A stretch of DNA of 64,000 nucleotides from Paenibacillus terricola (GTDB lineage: Bacteria; Bacillota; Bacilli; Paenibacillales; Paenibacillaceae), in contig NZ_JACXZA010000002.1 in NCBI RefSeq assembly GCF_014779765.1, forward strand, positions 910,066-974,065, given 5' to 3'. A program made the position numbers and the translations under genes. Positions 33,629 to 45,000 of this stretch are shown here, one piece after another. The notes beneath the pieces were generated by a model. It was not told where the DNA came from and did not search any database. It was given only the letters and a program-made list of their open reading frames with translations. How positions within the stretch are numbered: the stretch's first letter is position 1; each line of letters begins with the position of its first letter.

Positions 33629-36600
33629 TTACATATTCCTCCGATACTGTCCACCCACCTCGTATAGAGCTTGCGTAATCTGCCCAAGCGAAGCAACACG
33701 AACCGTCTCCATCAATGCTGCAAAAATATTACCGTCACTCCGAGCTGCCTGCTTCAACCGTTCTAATGCAGCGGTTGTTTCCCGCTTATGCTGCTGCTTG
33801 AAGGCTTCCAAGTTCGTAATCTGTGTCTGCTTCTCCGCTTCCGTCGAACGAGCCAACTCCAGTTCACCCGCCTGCGTATTCTGTGCGCTTGAAGAGATAA
33901 ACGTATTGACGCCGATAATCGGCAGCTCACCAGTATGCTTCTTATGCTCATAATAAAGCGATTCCTCTTGAATTCGTCCCCGCTGGTATTCGGATTCCAT
34001 CGCACCGAGTACGCCTCCGCGATCATGCAGTCGTTGAAATTCCAGCAGCACGGCCTCTTCGACGAGATCGGTCAGCTCTTCCACCGCGAATGAACCTTGA
34101 AGCGTATTCTCAATCCTCGCCATGCCGAACTCTCGATTGATGATGAGTTGAATCGCCATTGCGCGGCGAACGGATCTTTCCGTTGGCGTCGTCACCGCTT
34201 CGTCATACGCATTCGTGTGCAGCGAGTTGCAATTGTCGTAGATCGCGATCAGCGCTTGCAGCGTCGTTCGAATGTCATTGAAGTCCATCTCCTGTGCGTG
34301 CAGCGAGCGTCCTGACGTTTGAATATGATACTTCAACTTCTGGCTTCGATCATTGCCGCCATAACGTTGTTTCATCACGGTTGACCATATTCTGCGCGCC
34401 ACACGTCCCATAACGCTATACTCCGGATCAAGTCCATTGCTGAAGAAGAAAGACAGATTAGGAGCGAAATCGTCAATGCGCATCCCGCGCGACAAATAAT
34501 ATTCAACATAGGTAAAACCGTTCGCCAGTGTAAAGGCTAACTGCGTGATCGGATTGGCTCCCGCCTCCGCGATATGATAACCGCTAATGCTAACGGAGTA
34601 ATAGTTACGAACGCCATGTTCAATGAAATAGTGTTGGATGTCCCCCATCATCTTCAACGCGAATTCCGTTGAGAAAATGCATGTGTTCTGACCTTGATCC
34701 TCCTTCAAAATATCGGCCTGCACCGTACCGCGCACCGTCCGCAAAGTCTTCGCCTGGATTGACTCAAGCTCTGGTTCGCTAGGCATTCTTCCCTGCATTG
34801 TTGTGAACCGCTCCACCTGTTGATCAATCGCCGTATTCATGAACATAGCCAGAATGATCGGCGCTGGACCGTTAATCGTCATCGATACGCTCACCATTGG
34901 ATGACATAGATCGAAGCCCGCATAAAGCTTCTTCATATCATCCAATGTGCATATGCTGACGCCGCTGTTGCCGATTTTGCCATATATATCAGGCCTTGTG
35001 TCCGGATCCTGGCCATATAACGTAACGCTATCGAATGCCGTCGACAGCCGCTTGGCATCATCGTTCATGCTCAAATAATGAAAACGGCGGTTCGTTCGAT
35101 CCGGCGTACCTTCTCCCGCGAATTGACGCCTCGGGTCTTCATTCGTTCTCTTGAACGGGAATACACCCGCGGTATACGGGAAGAATCCTGGCAGATTCTC
35201 CAGCATCAGCCATTGTACAATATCGCCGTCATCGGTATACCTCGGCAGACTGATCCGCGGAATTCGGCTTCCGGACAGCGATTCGGTATACAGCTCTGTC
35301 ACCGTCTCTGTGTTTCGAACCTTCGTCGTCATGCGATCCTGACGGTACGCATCCCGAACAGACGGCCAATCGATTAAGCGCTTCCGATACTCGGGAAGCT
35401 GCCGTGCTTCAGTCTGTGCGATCATCGCGTCCAGCCTCTCCGTCAACAACTTGGAAGTAGAGGCTTCCGATGATTGCTCATCTTCACCTTGCACCAACTG
35501 CCGCACATGTTTGAGATGAGCAAGCTGTCTTGCAATCGCTGCCTGCTCCTCGACTTGATGCCTATAGTGCCGAACAGTAAGCACAATTTCGCGCAGATAC
35601 CCCGCTCGGTCAGGCGGTATGATATGCCGCTGCATCAACGGTTCTGTGTTTGTTTTAGTGCTGCGATCCTCCGAAACGCCATCACTTGTTGTCTGCTGCA
35701 ATGTCCATCTGACCCCTGTCTTCTGCCCGACGATTTGCATCAACTTCGTGAACAACGCCGTCGTCCCCGGATCGTTGAACCGACTCGCCATCGTACCGAG
35801 CACAGGCAATTCCGTATCGGGCACATCGAACAGCAGCCGGCTTCGCTTGAACTGCTTGCGCACGTCGCGAAGCGCATCTTCCGACCCTCGTCGTTCGAAT
35901 TTGTTAATGACAATGATATCGGCATAGTCAATCATATCGATCTTCTCCAACTGAGAGGCGGCGCCGTACTCGCTCGTCATCACGTAGACCGCTATATCGC
36001 ATAGATCAACGATCGCCGCGCCGCCTTGTCCGATGCCGCTCGTCTCGATTAGAACAAGGTCGAAGCCTGCGTTTGTCACGATTGCAATGGCATCCTTAAG
36101 CGCGTCACTTATCTCGGATCTCGAGCCTCTAGTCGCGAGACTTCTCATATATACATTCGGATGATGAATAGCATTCATCCGAATACGGTCGCCAAGCAGC
36201 GCGCCGCCGGATTTCAGCTTGGAAGGATCAACAGACAAGATCGCAATTGACCGACCTGGATAATGGTCAAGAAAGCGGCGGACAAGCTCGTCGGTCAACG
36301 AGCTTTTGCCAGCACCGCCAGTCCCCGTAATGCCGATTACAGGGATGCGCACGAATGCTCTGTCGGTGAGATCGGTCTTCGATATTGCTATAGCATCCAG
36401 CACGGCTTTACTATTATCGTCCATCAAAGCGCGTGCCGCACGTTCCTCTGCAAGTGTAATAAGCCGCGCGATCGAACCGTCATTGCGTGTTTGCAGTACC
36501 GCATGATCGAGCTCCGCCATCTTCGGGGTCGGATGATCGCAAGCCTTGATCATTTCGTTGATCATTCCCTGCAGCCCGAGTCGCCTGCCATCTTCGGGGG

Positions 36601-36964
36601 AGAACACACGAGCAATTCCTCGCCGCTTCAAGTGCTCGATTTCTTCAGGAATAATGACGCCGCCCCCGCCTGCAAAAATACGAATATGATCTGCCCCCTC
36701 TTGCCGGAGCAGATCATGCATATAGGTCAAATATTCGATATGCCCGCCCTGGTAAGAGCTTACGGCTATTCCCTGCACATCCTCTTGAATGGCCGTTCGG
36801 ACAACCTCTTGCGCGGAGCGGTTGTGGCCCAGATGGACGACCTCAATACCTGAAGCCTGCAGAATCCGCCGCATAATGTTGATGGAAGCATCGTGTCCAT
36901 CGAATAGCGCGGCAGCCGTCACAAAACGAACATAGCAGCTTGGGCGATACACATCTGTCTGCAC
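33629..36964 (-). CDS. icmF: Fused isobutyryl-CoA mutase
   Basis: Adenosylcobalamin enzyme that interconverts isobutyryl-CoA and n-butyryl-CoA, with its own repair/loading GTPase built in. Domains in the 1,111 residues: B12-binding (1-about 140) with FDGHDASIN supplying the cobalt-ligating His24; MeaB-like G-protein (about 180-420) with P-loop GTGGAGKSS (214-222), [17 protein letters not shown], and [12 protein letters not shown]; then the mutase barrel with [27 protein letters not shown], and [15 protein letters not shown]. The start is GTG 36964 behind GGGGGAGAGG; the first ATG would cut into the B12 domain. It is monocistronic. It suggests valine or branched-chain fatty acid metabolism and a need for B12. 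Confidence 0.95.
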   Translation of the reverse strand: MQTDVYRPSCYVRFVTAAALFDGHDASINIMRRILQASGIEVVHLGHNRSAQEVVRTAIQEDVQGIAVSSYQGGHIEYLTYMHDLLRQEGADHIRIFAGGGGVIIPEEIEHLKRRGIARVFSPEDGRRLGLQGMINEMIKACDHPTPKMAELDHAVLQTRNDGSIARLITLAEERAARALMDDNSKAVLDAIAISKTDLTDRAFVRIPVIGITGTGGAGKSSLTDELVRRFLDHYPGRSIAILSVDPSKLKSGGALLGDRIRMNAIHHPNVYMRSLATRGSRSEISDALKDAIAIVTNAGFDLVLIETSGIGQGGAAIVDLCDIAVYVMTSEYGAASQLEKIDMIDYADIIVINKFERRGSEDALRDVRKQFKRSRLLFDVPDTELPVLGTMASRFNDPGTTALFTKLMQIVGQKTGVRWTLQQTTSDGVSEDRSTKTNTEPLMQRHIIPPDRAGYLREIVLTVRHYRHQVEEQAAIARQLAHLKHVRQLVQGEDEQSSEASTSKLLTERLDAMIAQTEARQLPEYRKRLIDWPSVRDAYRQDRMTTKVRNTETVTELYTESLSGSRIPRISLPRYTDDGDIVQWLMLENLPGFFPYTAGVFPFKRTNEDPRRQFAGEGTPDRTNRRFHYLSMNDDAKRLSTAFDSVTLYGQDPDTRPDIYGKIGNSGVSICTLDDMKKLYAGFDLCHPMVSVSMTINGPAPIILAMFMNTAIDQQVERFTTMQGRMPSEPELESIQAKTLRTVRGTVQADILKEDQGQNTCIFSTEFALKMMGDIQHYFIEHGVRNYYSVSISGYHIAEAGANPITQLAFTLANGFTYVEYYLSRGMRIDDFAPNLSFFFSNGLDPEYSVMGRVARRIWSTVMKQRYGGNDRSQKLKYHIQTSGRSLHAQEMDFNDIRTTLQALIAIYDNCNSLHTNAYDEAVTTPTERSVRRAMAIQLIINREFGMARIENTLQGSFAVEELTDLVEEAVLLEFQRLHDRGGVLGAMESEYQRGRIQEESLYYEHKKHTGELPIIGVNTFISSSAQNTQAGELELARSTEAEKQTQITNLEAFKQQHKRETTAALERLKQAARSDGNIFAALMETVRVASLGQITQALYEVGGQYRRNM

Positions 36965-37011
36965 AGCCTCTCCCCCTGCTTTATACGATTTAGACCTATG
37001 TGAACAACGGT

Positions 37012-38151
37012 TCAGATCGAAACCTTGTCTTCCTGTTGATCTAATGGCTCCGACTTTGTCTTATCTGGAAACAAGATCCCCTCCAAATACTTCTTGTTAT
37101 GAAGCACTGATGCATCGTGCGGTCTATATTCCCTTGCCTTCTCATTGTGCATGTAAGCCCGCGCATGATCACCAAGTCTGTCAAAACAAACGCACAATTG
37201 CAGATGCGGCAGCCAGGTCGCGCATTGATCGCTGGTCAGCGACCAGGTCTGTGCCGACTTAGGCGTAAGCAATGCTGCTTGATACCAATACGCCGCAGTG
37301 TCAAAAGCATTTTTCTGCAAATGCCAGTACCCGATCCGACAGCAGAACTCCGGCAGCGGCGTGCCATAACGGAATGAAATCAGCGCATAATGCAGCATCA
37401 TATCGTCATTGCCAAGCGAGGAATAACAATCGGACAGCTTGGCGCATGCCGAAATATTATCTTCCACCCAACCTTCTCCCGAGCTCAGAAACTTCGCATA
37501 TTGCGCGATCGCCTGCTCGTATTTGCCATGGTCCTTCAGCTCATTCGCGTAATAGAACGTATCTCTCGCATTAAAAAACTCTCCTGCTGCAAGCCGCTTC
37601 TCATAGATTCGCAAGTTTCGATCGCTGTCATGACGCAGACTTGCATGCGTTACCGCAATATCGGACGCTAACGAAGGACCATGCACCTCCAAATATTCAT
37701 GCACGGCGCCGATCCATCGGAATCCGCGCGACCGCTTGACCAGTCGATTGCGGCGAAGCGAGCTCGTCACCCGGCCGTATTCGTCCTTCGCCAGATGATA
37801 GTTCATCGACACGGCATCGATATTCGTCGGCAGCTCGGCTTTGAGCTTCAACAGCTTCTCGCGATCGGCTTCAAGGAAAATATCATCGGCATCGAGCCAC
37901 AGGATATAAGCCGATGTTGCGAGGCTGAATGCATAGTTCCGAGCAGCCGCGAAGTCATCGATCCAATCGAATGAATAAACCGCTGACGTATATTCGGCAG
38001 CGATCTCGCGCGTGCGGTCTGTCGAACCGGTGTCGACAATGACGATTTCATCTGCTGCGGTACGAACGGAGTCGAGACAGCGTGCAAGAACGTCCTCTTC
38101 ATTTTTCACGATTAGTACGACACTGATCGTTATCACAGCCCATCCATCCAT
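37012..38151 (-). CDS. Family 2 glycosyltransferase with TPR-like C-terminus
   Basis: The N-terminal domain is a SpsA/GT-A fold: [39 protein letters not shown] and LWLDADD (the DxD metal site), like the WaaE/SunS-type transferases. After about residue 200 the chain becomes helical repeats resembling TPRs ([35 protein letters not shown]), a common layout in Paenibacillus and Bacillus glycosyltransferases that modify peptides or surface polymers. The start is uncertain: ATG 38151, ATG 38178 and GTG 38136 are all possible. It is divergent from another glycosyltransferase 125 bases away, hinting at a shared pathway. Confidence 0.85.
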   Translation of the reverse strand: MDGWAVITISVVLIVKNEEDVLARCLDSVRTAADEIVIVDTGSTDRTREIAAEYTSAVYSFDWIDDFAAARNYAFSLATSAYILWLDADDIFLEADREKLLKLKAELPTNIDAVSMNYHLAKDEYGRVTSSLRRNRLVKRSRGFRWIGAVHEYLEVHGPSLASDIAVTHASLRHDSDRNLRIYEKRLAAGEFFNARDTFYYANELKDHGKYEQAIAQYAKFLSSGEGWVEDNISACAKLSDCYSSLGNDDMMLHYALISFRYGTPLPEFCCRIGYWHLQKNAFDTAAYWYQAALLTPKSAQTWSLTSDQCATWLPHLQLCVCFDRLGDHARAYMHNEKAREYRPHDASVLHNKKYLEGILFPDKTKSEPLDQQEDKVSI

Positions 38152-38276
38152 CCCTTCCTCTATATACGCGACGGTCATCACAAGATAAGCTGCTCCCTTA
38201 AAGTTCTCGCTCAACGAATACTACTAATTTATGGAACATAATTTCCAATATGACTATTGTCGAAGGGAGCGGTGAG

Positions 38277-39890
38277 ATGACAACGCGGCGCGTGCTGATC
38301 GGCAGCCCGATCTGCCAGATCCATTCGACACTTGCGTTATTCCTGCAATCCATCGCAAGGTTGCAGCAGCGGTCATGGACTTGCGATTACGTTCTCATTG
38401 ACGATAACGAAGATGCCGCTTCCTACTCGATGCTCCAGCAATTCACAGAGTCGATTCGCAGCGAGGGCATGTCGAATGTTGTGTTGATCGAAGGCCGGGT
38501 TGATTCAGCCCCCCGGATGACGTATTACAAGGACGAAATGACCCACTATTGGAACGATGCTTTAATTGACAAAATCGCAGGCTGGAAGGATCTGATGATC
38601 GCGATGGCTCGCGATGGGGATTACGACGCGCTTCTGCTCGTTGACTCCGATCTGATCCTCCATCCCGAAACCGTGGAATCGCTGCTGGATGCCGATCGAC
38701 CGATCGTATCGAGTCTATTCTGGACGCAGTGGCAGCAAGGCGGCGCCGAGCTGCCCCAAGTATGGCTCAAGGATCACTATTGGCCTTGGCAAGGCGCTGA
38801 TGAAGGTTCTTCAGAAGCCGCGGCAGCGCGCAACGATCTACTCCTCAAGCTGCGTACACCCGGCGTTTACGAAGTTGGAGGACTAGGCGCTTGTACGCTC
38901 ATCAACCGTAAGGCGCTTCAACAACCAATCTCCTTCCAACGAATACCGAACTTGTCGTTATGGGGCGAGGATCGGCATTTTTGCGTGCGTGCCGCTGCTC
39001 TCGGTATTGAGCTGGCGGTCGATACACGTTATCCGGTCTTCCATGTATACCGCGAGTCGGATTTGTTCAAGGCACATCAGTTTTTCCGTACGACGGAAAC
39101 TGCCAGCAGCGGCGTCAGAACGAAACCGTTAGTCGAACTATTCATCCCTCAAGCAGCCCCCAAGTTAGTGTTATCTATGGTTGCTTACAATGAAGAAGGC
39201 CGTTATTTGGAAGAAGCATTGCGAAGACACCGGGAGTATATCGATGCCGCTGTCATTATTGATGATGGCAGTACGGATGCGACGGCAGACATTATACATG
39301 AGCAACTGCAAGGGATTCCGCTCTATTACGTCCGCAACGAGCAGTCCAAGTTCGTCAATGAAATTGAGCTTCGGCGGCAGCAGTGGAATGCAACGGCGCA
39401 GCTTAATCCTTCGTGGATTCTTAATCTGGATGCAGATGAGTATTTCGAAGATCGCTTCGCTCAGGATGTTCACGGTTTATTGGCTGATCCTGCTGCGCAT
39501 ACGTACTGTTTCCGTTTGTACGATTTCTGGAATGAGCATCAGTACCGGGAGGATGAATATTGGTTAGCGCACCGGACGTATCGACCTTTTCTCACACGTT
39601 ATGTAGCGGGGTTTCCATATGAATGGAACGAAATGAAGCTGCACTGCGGCAGGTTCCCCCGCAATGTGATGGACATTATGCCTACTTTGTCTCCCCTCCG
39701 TCTCAAGCATTGGGGATGGGCTCGTGAATCGGATCGACGTTTGAAGGCTGAGCGATACGAGCGTCTCGATCCCGGCGCTCGGTATGGATGGAAGGAACAG
39801 TATGATTCGATTCTCAGCGGCAGCCCGAGATTAATCGACTGGCAGGAGGATGAGAACGCCATCCATTCAAGAGCGATATCGACGCCATGA
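38277..39890 (+). CDS. Two-domain glycosyltransferase
   Basis: The 537-residue protein appears to have two GT-A-like domains. The first (about 1-270) has VLIGSPICQIHSTLALFLQS, DALLLVDSDLIL (DSD metal site) and LWGEDRHFCVRAAALG near its end. The second (about 295-530) is a standard family 2 domain: KLVLSMVAYNEEGRYLEEAL, AAVIIDDGSTDATADII and WILNLDADEYF. The start at 38277 follows AAGGGAG seven bases upstream; an earlier ATG has no site. Together with the divergent GT2 gene it may build a surface glycan or glycosylate a protein. No flippase or polymer ligase is next to it. Confidence 0.85.
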   Translation: MTTRRVLIGSPICQIHSTLALFLQSIARLQQRSWTCDYVLIDDNEDAASYSMLQQFTESIRSEGMSNVVLIEGRVDSAPRMTYYKDEMTHYWNDALIDKIAGWKDLMIAMARDGDYDALLLVDSDLILHPETVESLLDADRPIVSSLFWTQWQQGGAELPQVWLKDHYWPWQGADEGSSEAAAARNDLLLKLRTPGVYEVGGLGACTLINRKALQQPISFQRIPNLSLWGEDRHFCVRAAALGIELAVDTRYPVFHVYRESDLFKAHQFFRTTETASSGVRTKPLVELFIPQAAPKLVLSMVAYNEEGRYLEEALRRHREYIDAAVIIDDGSTDATADIIHEQLQGIPLYYVRNEQSKFVNEIELRRQQWNATAQLNPSWILNLDADEYFEDRFAQDVHGLLADPAAHTYCFRLYDFWNEHQYREDEYWLAHRTYRPFLTRYVAGFPYEWNEMKLHCGRFPRNVMDIMPTLSPLRLKHWGWARESDRRLKAERYERLDPGARYGWKEQYDSILSGSPRLIDWQEDENAIHSRAISTP

Positions 39891-39929
39891 AATGACGGAT
39901 GGAATGAGAAGGACATTGAAAGAACAAAT

Positions 39930-39969
39930 AAGCACGAACCTGATTCCGCTTAGAATCAGGTTCGTGCTT
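39930..39969. terminator. Bidirectional terminator
   Basis: AAGCACGAACCTGATTC and GAATCAGGTTCGTGCTT form a 17-bp stem between the convergent glycosyltransferase and TetR genes. Confidence 0.85.
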
Positions 39970-39981
39970 GTTACTCTGTTC

Positions 39982-40572
39982 TTATACAACTGTTTCGACT
40001 CTCAGACCGCTCATAATGAACTGGATCGCAGCTTGCTTGATCTGCGTAATCTCCTCCTGTGTTTTGGGAGGAGCGTTCATGTTCGTCTTTAGATCGATTT
40101 TGGCCGATAAACTAATGCCTCGAATGATAACCAGCGTATGCGCTAATGAGTCGAAGTGGAATATCCCCTGCTCCCTCCCGCGCTGCAGCAGCTCCTCCAG
40201 CTTCACCCAGACCGGCTGCACATACGACATAACAATCTCGCTGCGAGGAGAATGCATCAGAAGCTCTTGGTCGATGATCAGGCTCAGGTGGAAATCGTCG
40301 AAGCTCATTGACATAATCTGATCCATGAGAAACTGTAAGCCTTTCAGTGGATCGCGAAACATGTGCTCGACCTGATCCAACCTATTCCCTGGGAAGTAGG
40401 TTTCGAAGATATGCTGAAACACCTTATCCTTCCCGCCAAAATAGTAAGAAACAAGCGAAATGTTAGCATTGGCTTTATCACAGATTTGCCGAATCGTCGT
40501 CCCATCAAAACCTTGTACTGCGAACAGTTCCTTAGCCGCCAGCAATATGCGCTGCTTGACATCCTGCTCCAT
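39982..40572 (-). CDS. TetR family transcriptional regulator
   Basis: The 196-residue protein has the TetR N-terminal HTH: RILLAAKELFAVQGFDGTTI, RQICDKANANISLVSYYFGG and KDKVFQHIF. The C-terminal ligand-binding half is helical and not specific. It is encoded immediately downstream of a membrane transporter-like gene in the same direction. Palindromes upstream of both genes share an AAAC/GTTT core, so it probably represses itself and the membrane protein until a toxic or membrane-active ligand appears. Confidence 0.9.
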   Translation of the reverse strand: MEQDVKQRILLAAKELFAVQGFDGTTIRQICDKANANISLVSYYFGGKDKVFQHIFETYFPGNRLDQVEHMFRDPLKGLQFLMDQIMSMSFDDFHLSLIIDQELLMHSPRSEIVMSYVQPVWVKLEELLQRGREQGIFHFDSLAHTLVIIRGISLSAKIDLKTNMNAPPKTQEEITQIKQAAIQFIMSGLRVETVV

Positions 40573-40634
40573 CCGACATTCTCCCTCTGCCTAGTTGATA
40601 TATGGAAAAAGTTTATCATGCCGCTGCCTATTGA

Positions 40635-40650
40635 TCAAACGTTTGTTTGA
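40635..40650. promoter_or_regulatory. Likely TetR operator at the regulator's own promoter
   Basis: TCAAAC-GTTT-GTTTGA is a perfect inverted repeat 63 bases upstream of the TetR start codon. Its core is shared with the repeats upstream of the YhgE-like gene. Confidence 0.6.
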
Positions 40651-40659
40651 TAAGCAACA

Positions 40660-41835
40660 TTAGTTTGCTACAACTTCATTCTTAACAGCTGCTTGCGTAT
40701 TTTCTACTGCTGCAGGTTGTTTTCTTACTTTCAACTGGAGAAGGACAAAACCGAGCAGTGCACTGATCGCAAGAATAATGAACAGAATGGCTACATCATG
40801 ACCCGTTTGAATACCGCCAAAACCAAGATTGAACAATCCGTCTACCGCATAGGTTGCAGGCAGGTATTGACCCAGCGACTTGAAGAAACCGCTAAGCACT
40901 TCTCGCGGTACGATCGTTCCCGATGTCACCAGCTGCAGAGACAGCATCATCATGTTAACGAACATACCCGCCATACCGAGCAGCAGCAGGAACAATTGCG
41001 CGAAGAACATGAATGTGAGCAGCATCAGCATGCTGAACAACCAGAATAACAGGAAGCCGCTCTCCATCTGACCGCCAAGCGCGTAGATCAAAGTGGAACC
41101 AACGATCGAGATGATAACCGCTCCACCGACATTAAGTACGACTCTTGCTGCAAAATGCTGCCGAGCGGACAATGCCGATCCAATCGCCGTCGTCACCTGC
41201 TGCAGATTCATCGCCATGAGCATCGCACCAACGAACGAGCCAAGCACCAGCATCATTGGGAGCATCTGATTCTGCATCCCTTGAATCGGGTTGAGCGTTT
41301 CCGTCTGCGCCTCAACCTTCGAGAGCAGCGCTTGCGCTGTCTGACCTGCCTGCTCTTCAGGCATCTGCATCCCCGTCAACACCGCTTGTGTGCCTTCCAG
41401 CGTCGTGCTGTCCTTCAACTGCTGCGTAATGCGGGCAACGACGGAATCCATCACACTTCTCGTCATCTGCGGGTTCGACTGGTTCACCGTAAAACGAATC
41501 TTCGCCTTAGCATCCGGCGTCGTTAAGTTGCTGCTGAAATCACTCGGAATCGTCATGATCAGATGCACCTTGCGGCGTTCCAATTGGGTACGCGCTTCTT
41601 CTGCGCTAGGTGTCGTGATCTCAAACGGCATGCTCTCCTGAAATTGTTTAATAAGTTGATTGCCGAATTCCCTGTCCTCATTCACAACAGCAATCTTCAA
41701 ATGATCCGTCCGGTCACTGACACCATCATAAGCAGTCATCCAACAGACAACAAAAATCGTGAGCGCCATCAGTGCAACAACCAGTGCGACAATCGTTTGA
41801 CCTTTGGTCAAATAAGCTTTCAATGCATTTTTCAT
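40660..41835 (-). CDS. YhgE/Pip- or DUF3533-like membrane protein (ABC-2 type transporter fold)
   Basis: The 391-residue protein has one N-terminal helix (about 18-35 in VALVVALMALTIFVVCW), an extracytoplasmic domain of about 160 residues starting LKIAVVNEDREFG, and five C-terminal helices with FSMLMLLTFMFFAQLFLLLL. This is the layout of YhgE/DUF3533 and of drug-export permeases related to ABC-2 proteins. No ATPase gene adjoins it. The start at 41835 follows GAGGGTG; the longer frame would need a TTG without a site. It is probably an efflux or cell-envelope stress protein controlled by the downstream TetR. Confidence 0.82.
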   Translation of the reverse strand: MKNALKAYLTKGQTIVALVVALMALTIFVVCWMTAYDGVSDRTDHLKIAVVNEDREFGNQLIKQFQESMPFEITTPSAEEARTQLERRKVHLIMTIPSDFSSNLTTPDAKAKIRFTVNQSNPQMTRSVMDSVVARITQQLKDSTTLEGTQAVLTGMQMPEEQAGQTAQALLSKVEAQTETLNPIQGMQNQMLPMMLVLGSFVGAMLMAMNLQQVTTAIGSALSARQHFAARVVLNVGGAVIISIVGSTLIYALGGQMESGFLLFWLFSMLMLLTFMFFAQLFLLLLGMAGMFVNMMMLSLQLVTSGTIVPREVLSGFFKSLGQYLPATYAVDGLFNLGFGGIQTGHDVAILFIILAISALLGFVLLQLKVRKQPAAVENTQAAVKNEVVAN

Positions 41836-41862
41836 TTTGAACACCCTCGTTTCACTCAATCG

Positions 41863-41888
41863 TTTTAAACAGTTGTTTTAAACTGTTG
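41863..41888. promoter_or_regulatory. Tandem 13-bp repeats, likely TetR operator
   Basis: TTTTAAACAGTTG and TTTTAAACTGTTG lie head to tail (one mismatch), followed by TTTGATTA, which also follows the palindrome at the TetR promoter in similar form. They start 27 bases upstream of the YhgE-like ATG. Confidence 0.6.
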
Positions 41889-42016
41889 TTTGATTAATAA
41901 ATTACCATCCCTTTCCTCCACTGTCAACACCGGAAATGAAAAACACATAAATCTTATACCAGCTTTTTTGTATAGAAGATCTTGTCTCGATAAATGACAA
42001 GATCTTCAAAACATAA

Positions 42017-42045
42017 AAAAAAGCCGCAGTTTATGCGGCTTCCAT
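42017..42045 (-). terminator. Terminator of the SWIM/SNF2 operon (copy 1 of a 29-bp direct repeat)
   Basis: AGCCGCA and TGCGGCT form the stem, followed by T on the minus strand. All 29 bases are identical to 47018-47046. A separate perfect 12-bp inverted repeat (GAAGATCTTGTC/GACAAGATCTTC) lies just outside at 41975-42007. Confidence 0.88.
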
Positions 42046-42072
42046 TGTGTAGATGTTCTAGACGTTCGATGT

Positions 42073-45000
42073 TTATCCTTGCGACCAATCTCGTCGCAGC
42101 GTGAACAGGTCGCGCAGCGCGTCCGTCGACAACTCCGTGATCCAACCTTCCGAGCTCGTTATGACGTCATCGCTCAGCTGCTGCTTACTCTCGAGCATCT
42201 CGTCGATCCGTTCCTCCAACGTTCCGAGCGAGATGAACTTGTGCACCTGCACATCGCGCGTCTGGCCCATACGGTAGGCGCGGTCCGTCGCCTGGTTCTC
42301 CACGGCAGGGTTCCACCAGCGGTCGAAATGGAATACGTGGTTCGCCGCTGTCAGATTGAGTCCGACGCCGCCGGCCTTAATCGACAGGATGAACACGTTC
42401 GGCTGCTCCGTGGCAGGCAGCTCTCGGGACTGGAATTGCTCGATCATTCGGTCGCGCGCCGTCTTGGACGAGCCGCCGTGCAGGTACAGGACAGGCTCTC
42501 CAAGCTCCCGGGCAATCACCCGCTGCAACATCTCGCCCATGCCGATGTACTGGGTGAAAATCAGACACCGCTCGCCCTCATCGCGCAGCTCCTTCACGAG
42601 ATCGAGCAGCCGTTCGAGCTTGGCAGAGCGGCCAATGAGCATCGCCGATTCGGCGGCTTCCTCGCGCTCGTCTTCAGGCACCGGCACAGCTTCCTTGGTG
42701 AACAGCACGGGGTGGTCGCACAGCTGCTTCAGCCGCGTCAGCGCGGAGAGGATCGCGGCTTTGCGCTGAATGCCTTCCAACTTCTTGACCTCGTCCATCA
42801 GCTCCTTCACCGTCTGCTCGTAGAGCGCGCTCTGCTCGCCGGTTAGATTGATGTATGTCTTCATTTCGTTCTTATCCGGCAGGTCCAGCATGATGTTCGG
42901 ATCCTTCTTCTTGCGTCGAAGCATGAACGGCTTCACTAGCCGCTGCAGCTCCTGCGTACGCTCCTTGTCGCGCTCGCGCTCAATGGCCTGGCTGAACCGT
43001 TCGGCGAAAACACGGGCGGTGCCGAGGTAACCCGGATTGGTAAAATCGTAGATCGACCACAGCTCCGCGAGCTTGTTCTCGATCGGCGTGCCCGTTAGCG
43101 CGATGCGATGCCGCGCGGGGAAGCTCTTAACCGCGATGGCCTGCTTCGTGCCGGCGTTCTTGATGTTCTGCGCCTCATCGAGGCAGATCGCCGACCATGT
43201 ATACCCGCCGAGCAGTTCTTGGTCCAGCGTCGACGTCGCATACGAGGTCAGCACGAGATCAGCTTCCGCCGCTTCCTCGTAGAACGCATCGCCGCCGAGC
43301 CGCTTGCCGCCGTAATGGAGCATGATGCGCAGGGACGGTGCGAAGCGGCGTACCTCCTTCTGCCAGTTACCGAGTACAGAGGTCGGACAGATCAGCAGGG
43401 CTGGACGGCGTCCTCCGTTCGCGGGGGCTTCTTCAGCGACGTGCAGCAAGTACGTGATGAACTGTATCGTCTTACCGAGCCCCATATCGTCGGCCAGCAC
43501 GGCGCCTATCCCGAACCGGCGCAGAAACGCCAGCCATGAGAAACCAGATTGTTGGTAGCTGCGCAGTTCCGCTCGCAGCGTCGGAGGCACGGGGACCGAC
43601 GGCCAGTCCGTCTGCTGCGTCAGTTGACCCACAACTGTCGTCAGGTGAGCGTTCAGCTCGACGTCCACCTCCAGCTCGACGTCGTCTTCGCCGTTGCCCT
43701 CAGCGCCGCTTAAGCCATCCTTGCCCGCGGAAGCCAGCATGCTGTCGCTGCGATTGCTGTGTAGGTGCATCTGCAGGACGTCCTGGAAGGACAAGCCCCG
43801 CCGCGGATCGACGCCCGCCATAGCCTTGCGTATCTGCGCGAGCAGGGCGGGATCGAGCGGTACCCATTGATCGCGGAACCGCACTAGCCGCTCGCCGCGG
43901 GCGACCAGCTCGCGAAATTCCTCCTCGCTGAGGTCTGCCTCGCCAATAGACAGCCGCCAGTCGAATTCGATCAGCGCGTCGAGACCGAAGAAGGAACGCC
44001 CGCCGCCCGTGCGTTTTTCTTCGCCCTTGCCTTCGTCGGGGCGGACCTTCGCGCGAAGGCGCGGCTTCTTCCGGCTCGCCTCCTCCCACCATCCGGGCAG
44101 CAGCACTTGCCAGCCGGAGGCCATGAGCCGCTGGCTGTCCGCGGTCAAGAACCGCCACGCATCGTCGTTCAACAGCGGTGCATTCAGCACGTCCGCGGGA
44201 CTGCCGGCCATTCGGTCCTCGGGCAGGCTCGCGCGCAGATGCGTGAGCCAGGCCGAGGAGCGCTCGCGCACGTGTGGGGTCCAGTCGGAGGGCCATGTCC
44301 CGTAGGCTTCTCCATTCGCGGCCAGCCGAATCGGCGCGAGATTCGCAGGTTCGAGCTTGTCCTGCAGCATTAGTGCAAGGCGCCAACCATCGGATTCGGC
44401 GCCATCCGGCTCCTGCAGCTGCAGCAGCGGCCGGAACGGTAGAGTGTCCGCCCTCCAGCCGGCAGCGACGAGCCAACCGCGCTCGTCGAGGCCCGCGGCC
44501 GCGGCGGCGCGGTCGTGCGCGAACAGCAGCGGGAAGTCGCGGCGCAGGTCGGCGGCGGCAGCTTCCGTGTCGTAATGGCTCTGGAACACCGCCGCGGAGA
44601 ACGCGGCTCCGAGGCCGGCCAGAAAAGCGGCGTCCGCTCTTTCCCCGTCCTCGGTTTCTTCATTATAGACCCCGGGCTTGTCCGTACCGCCGTCAGCGAG
44701 CGCGCGCAGCGCCCGGCGGGAAGTCGCGTCGAGCGCCTCCACGTCCCACGTCCATCTCAGTTTGCCAGCCTTGTAGGCCTCGAAACTCGGGACGAACCTC
44801 CGCTCCGCGATGCCGCGTCTCAGCGCTGGTGCAAACGCGGCGAGCCGCGCGGCGTCGCCTTCAAGCTGCCAGGTCACGTGCATCGGCAGCAACCCGGGAT
44901 CGGCGAAGAACGACACGACCATCTCCGCCGGCAGTACGACAAGCTCCAGCTCGTCCCTCAGCTTCTCGATCTCGAGCTCCGTTCCGTAAAACGACGGCTC

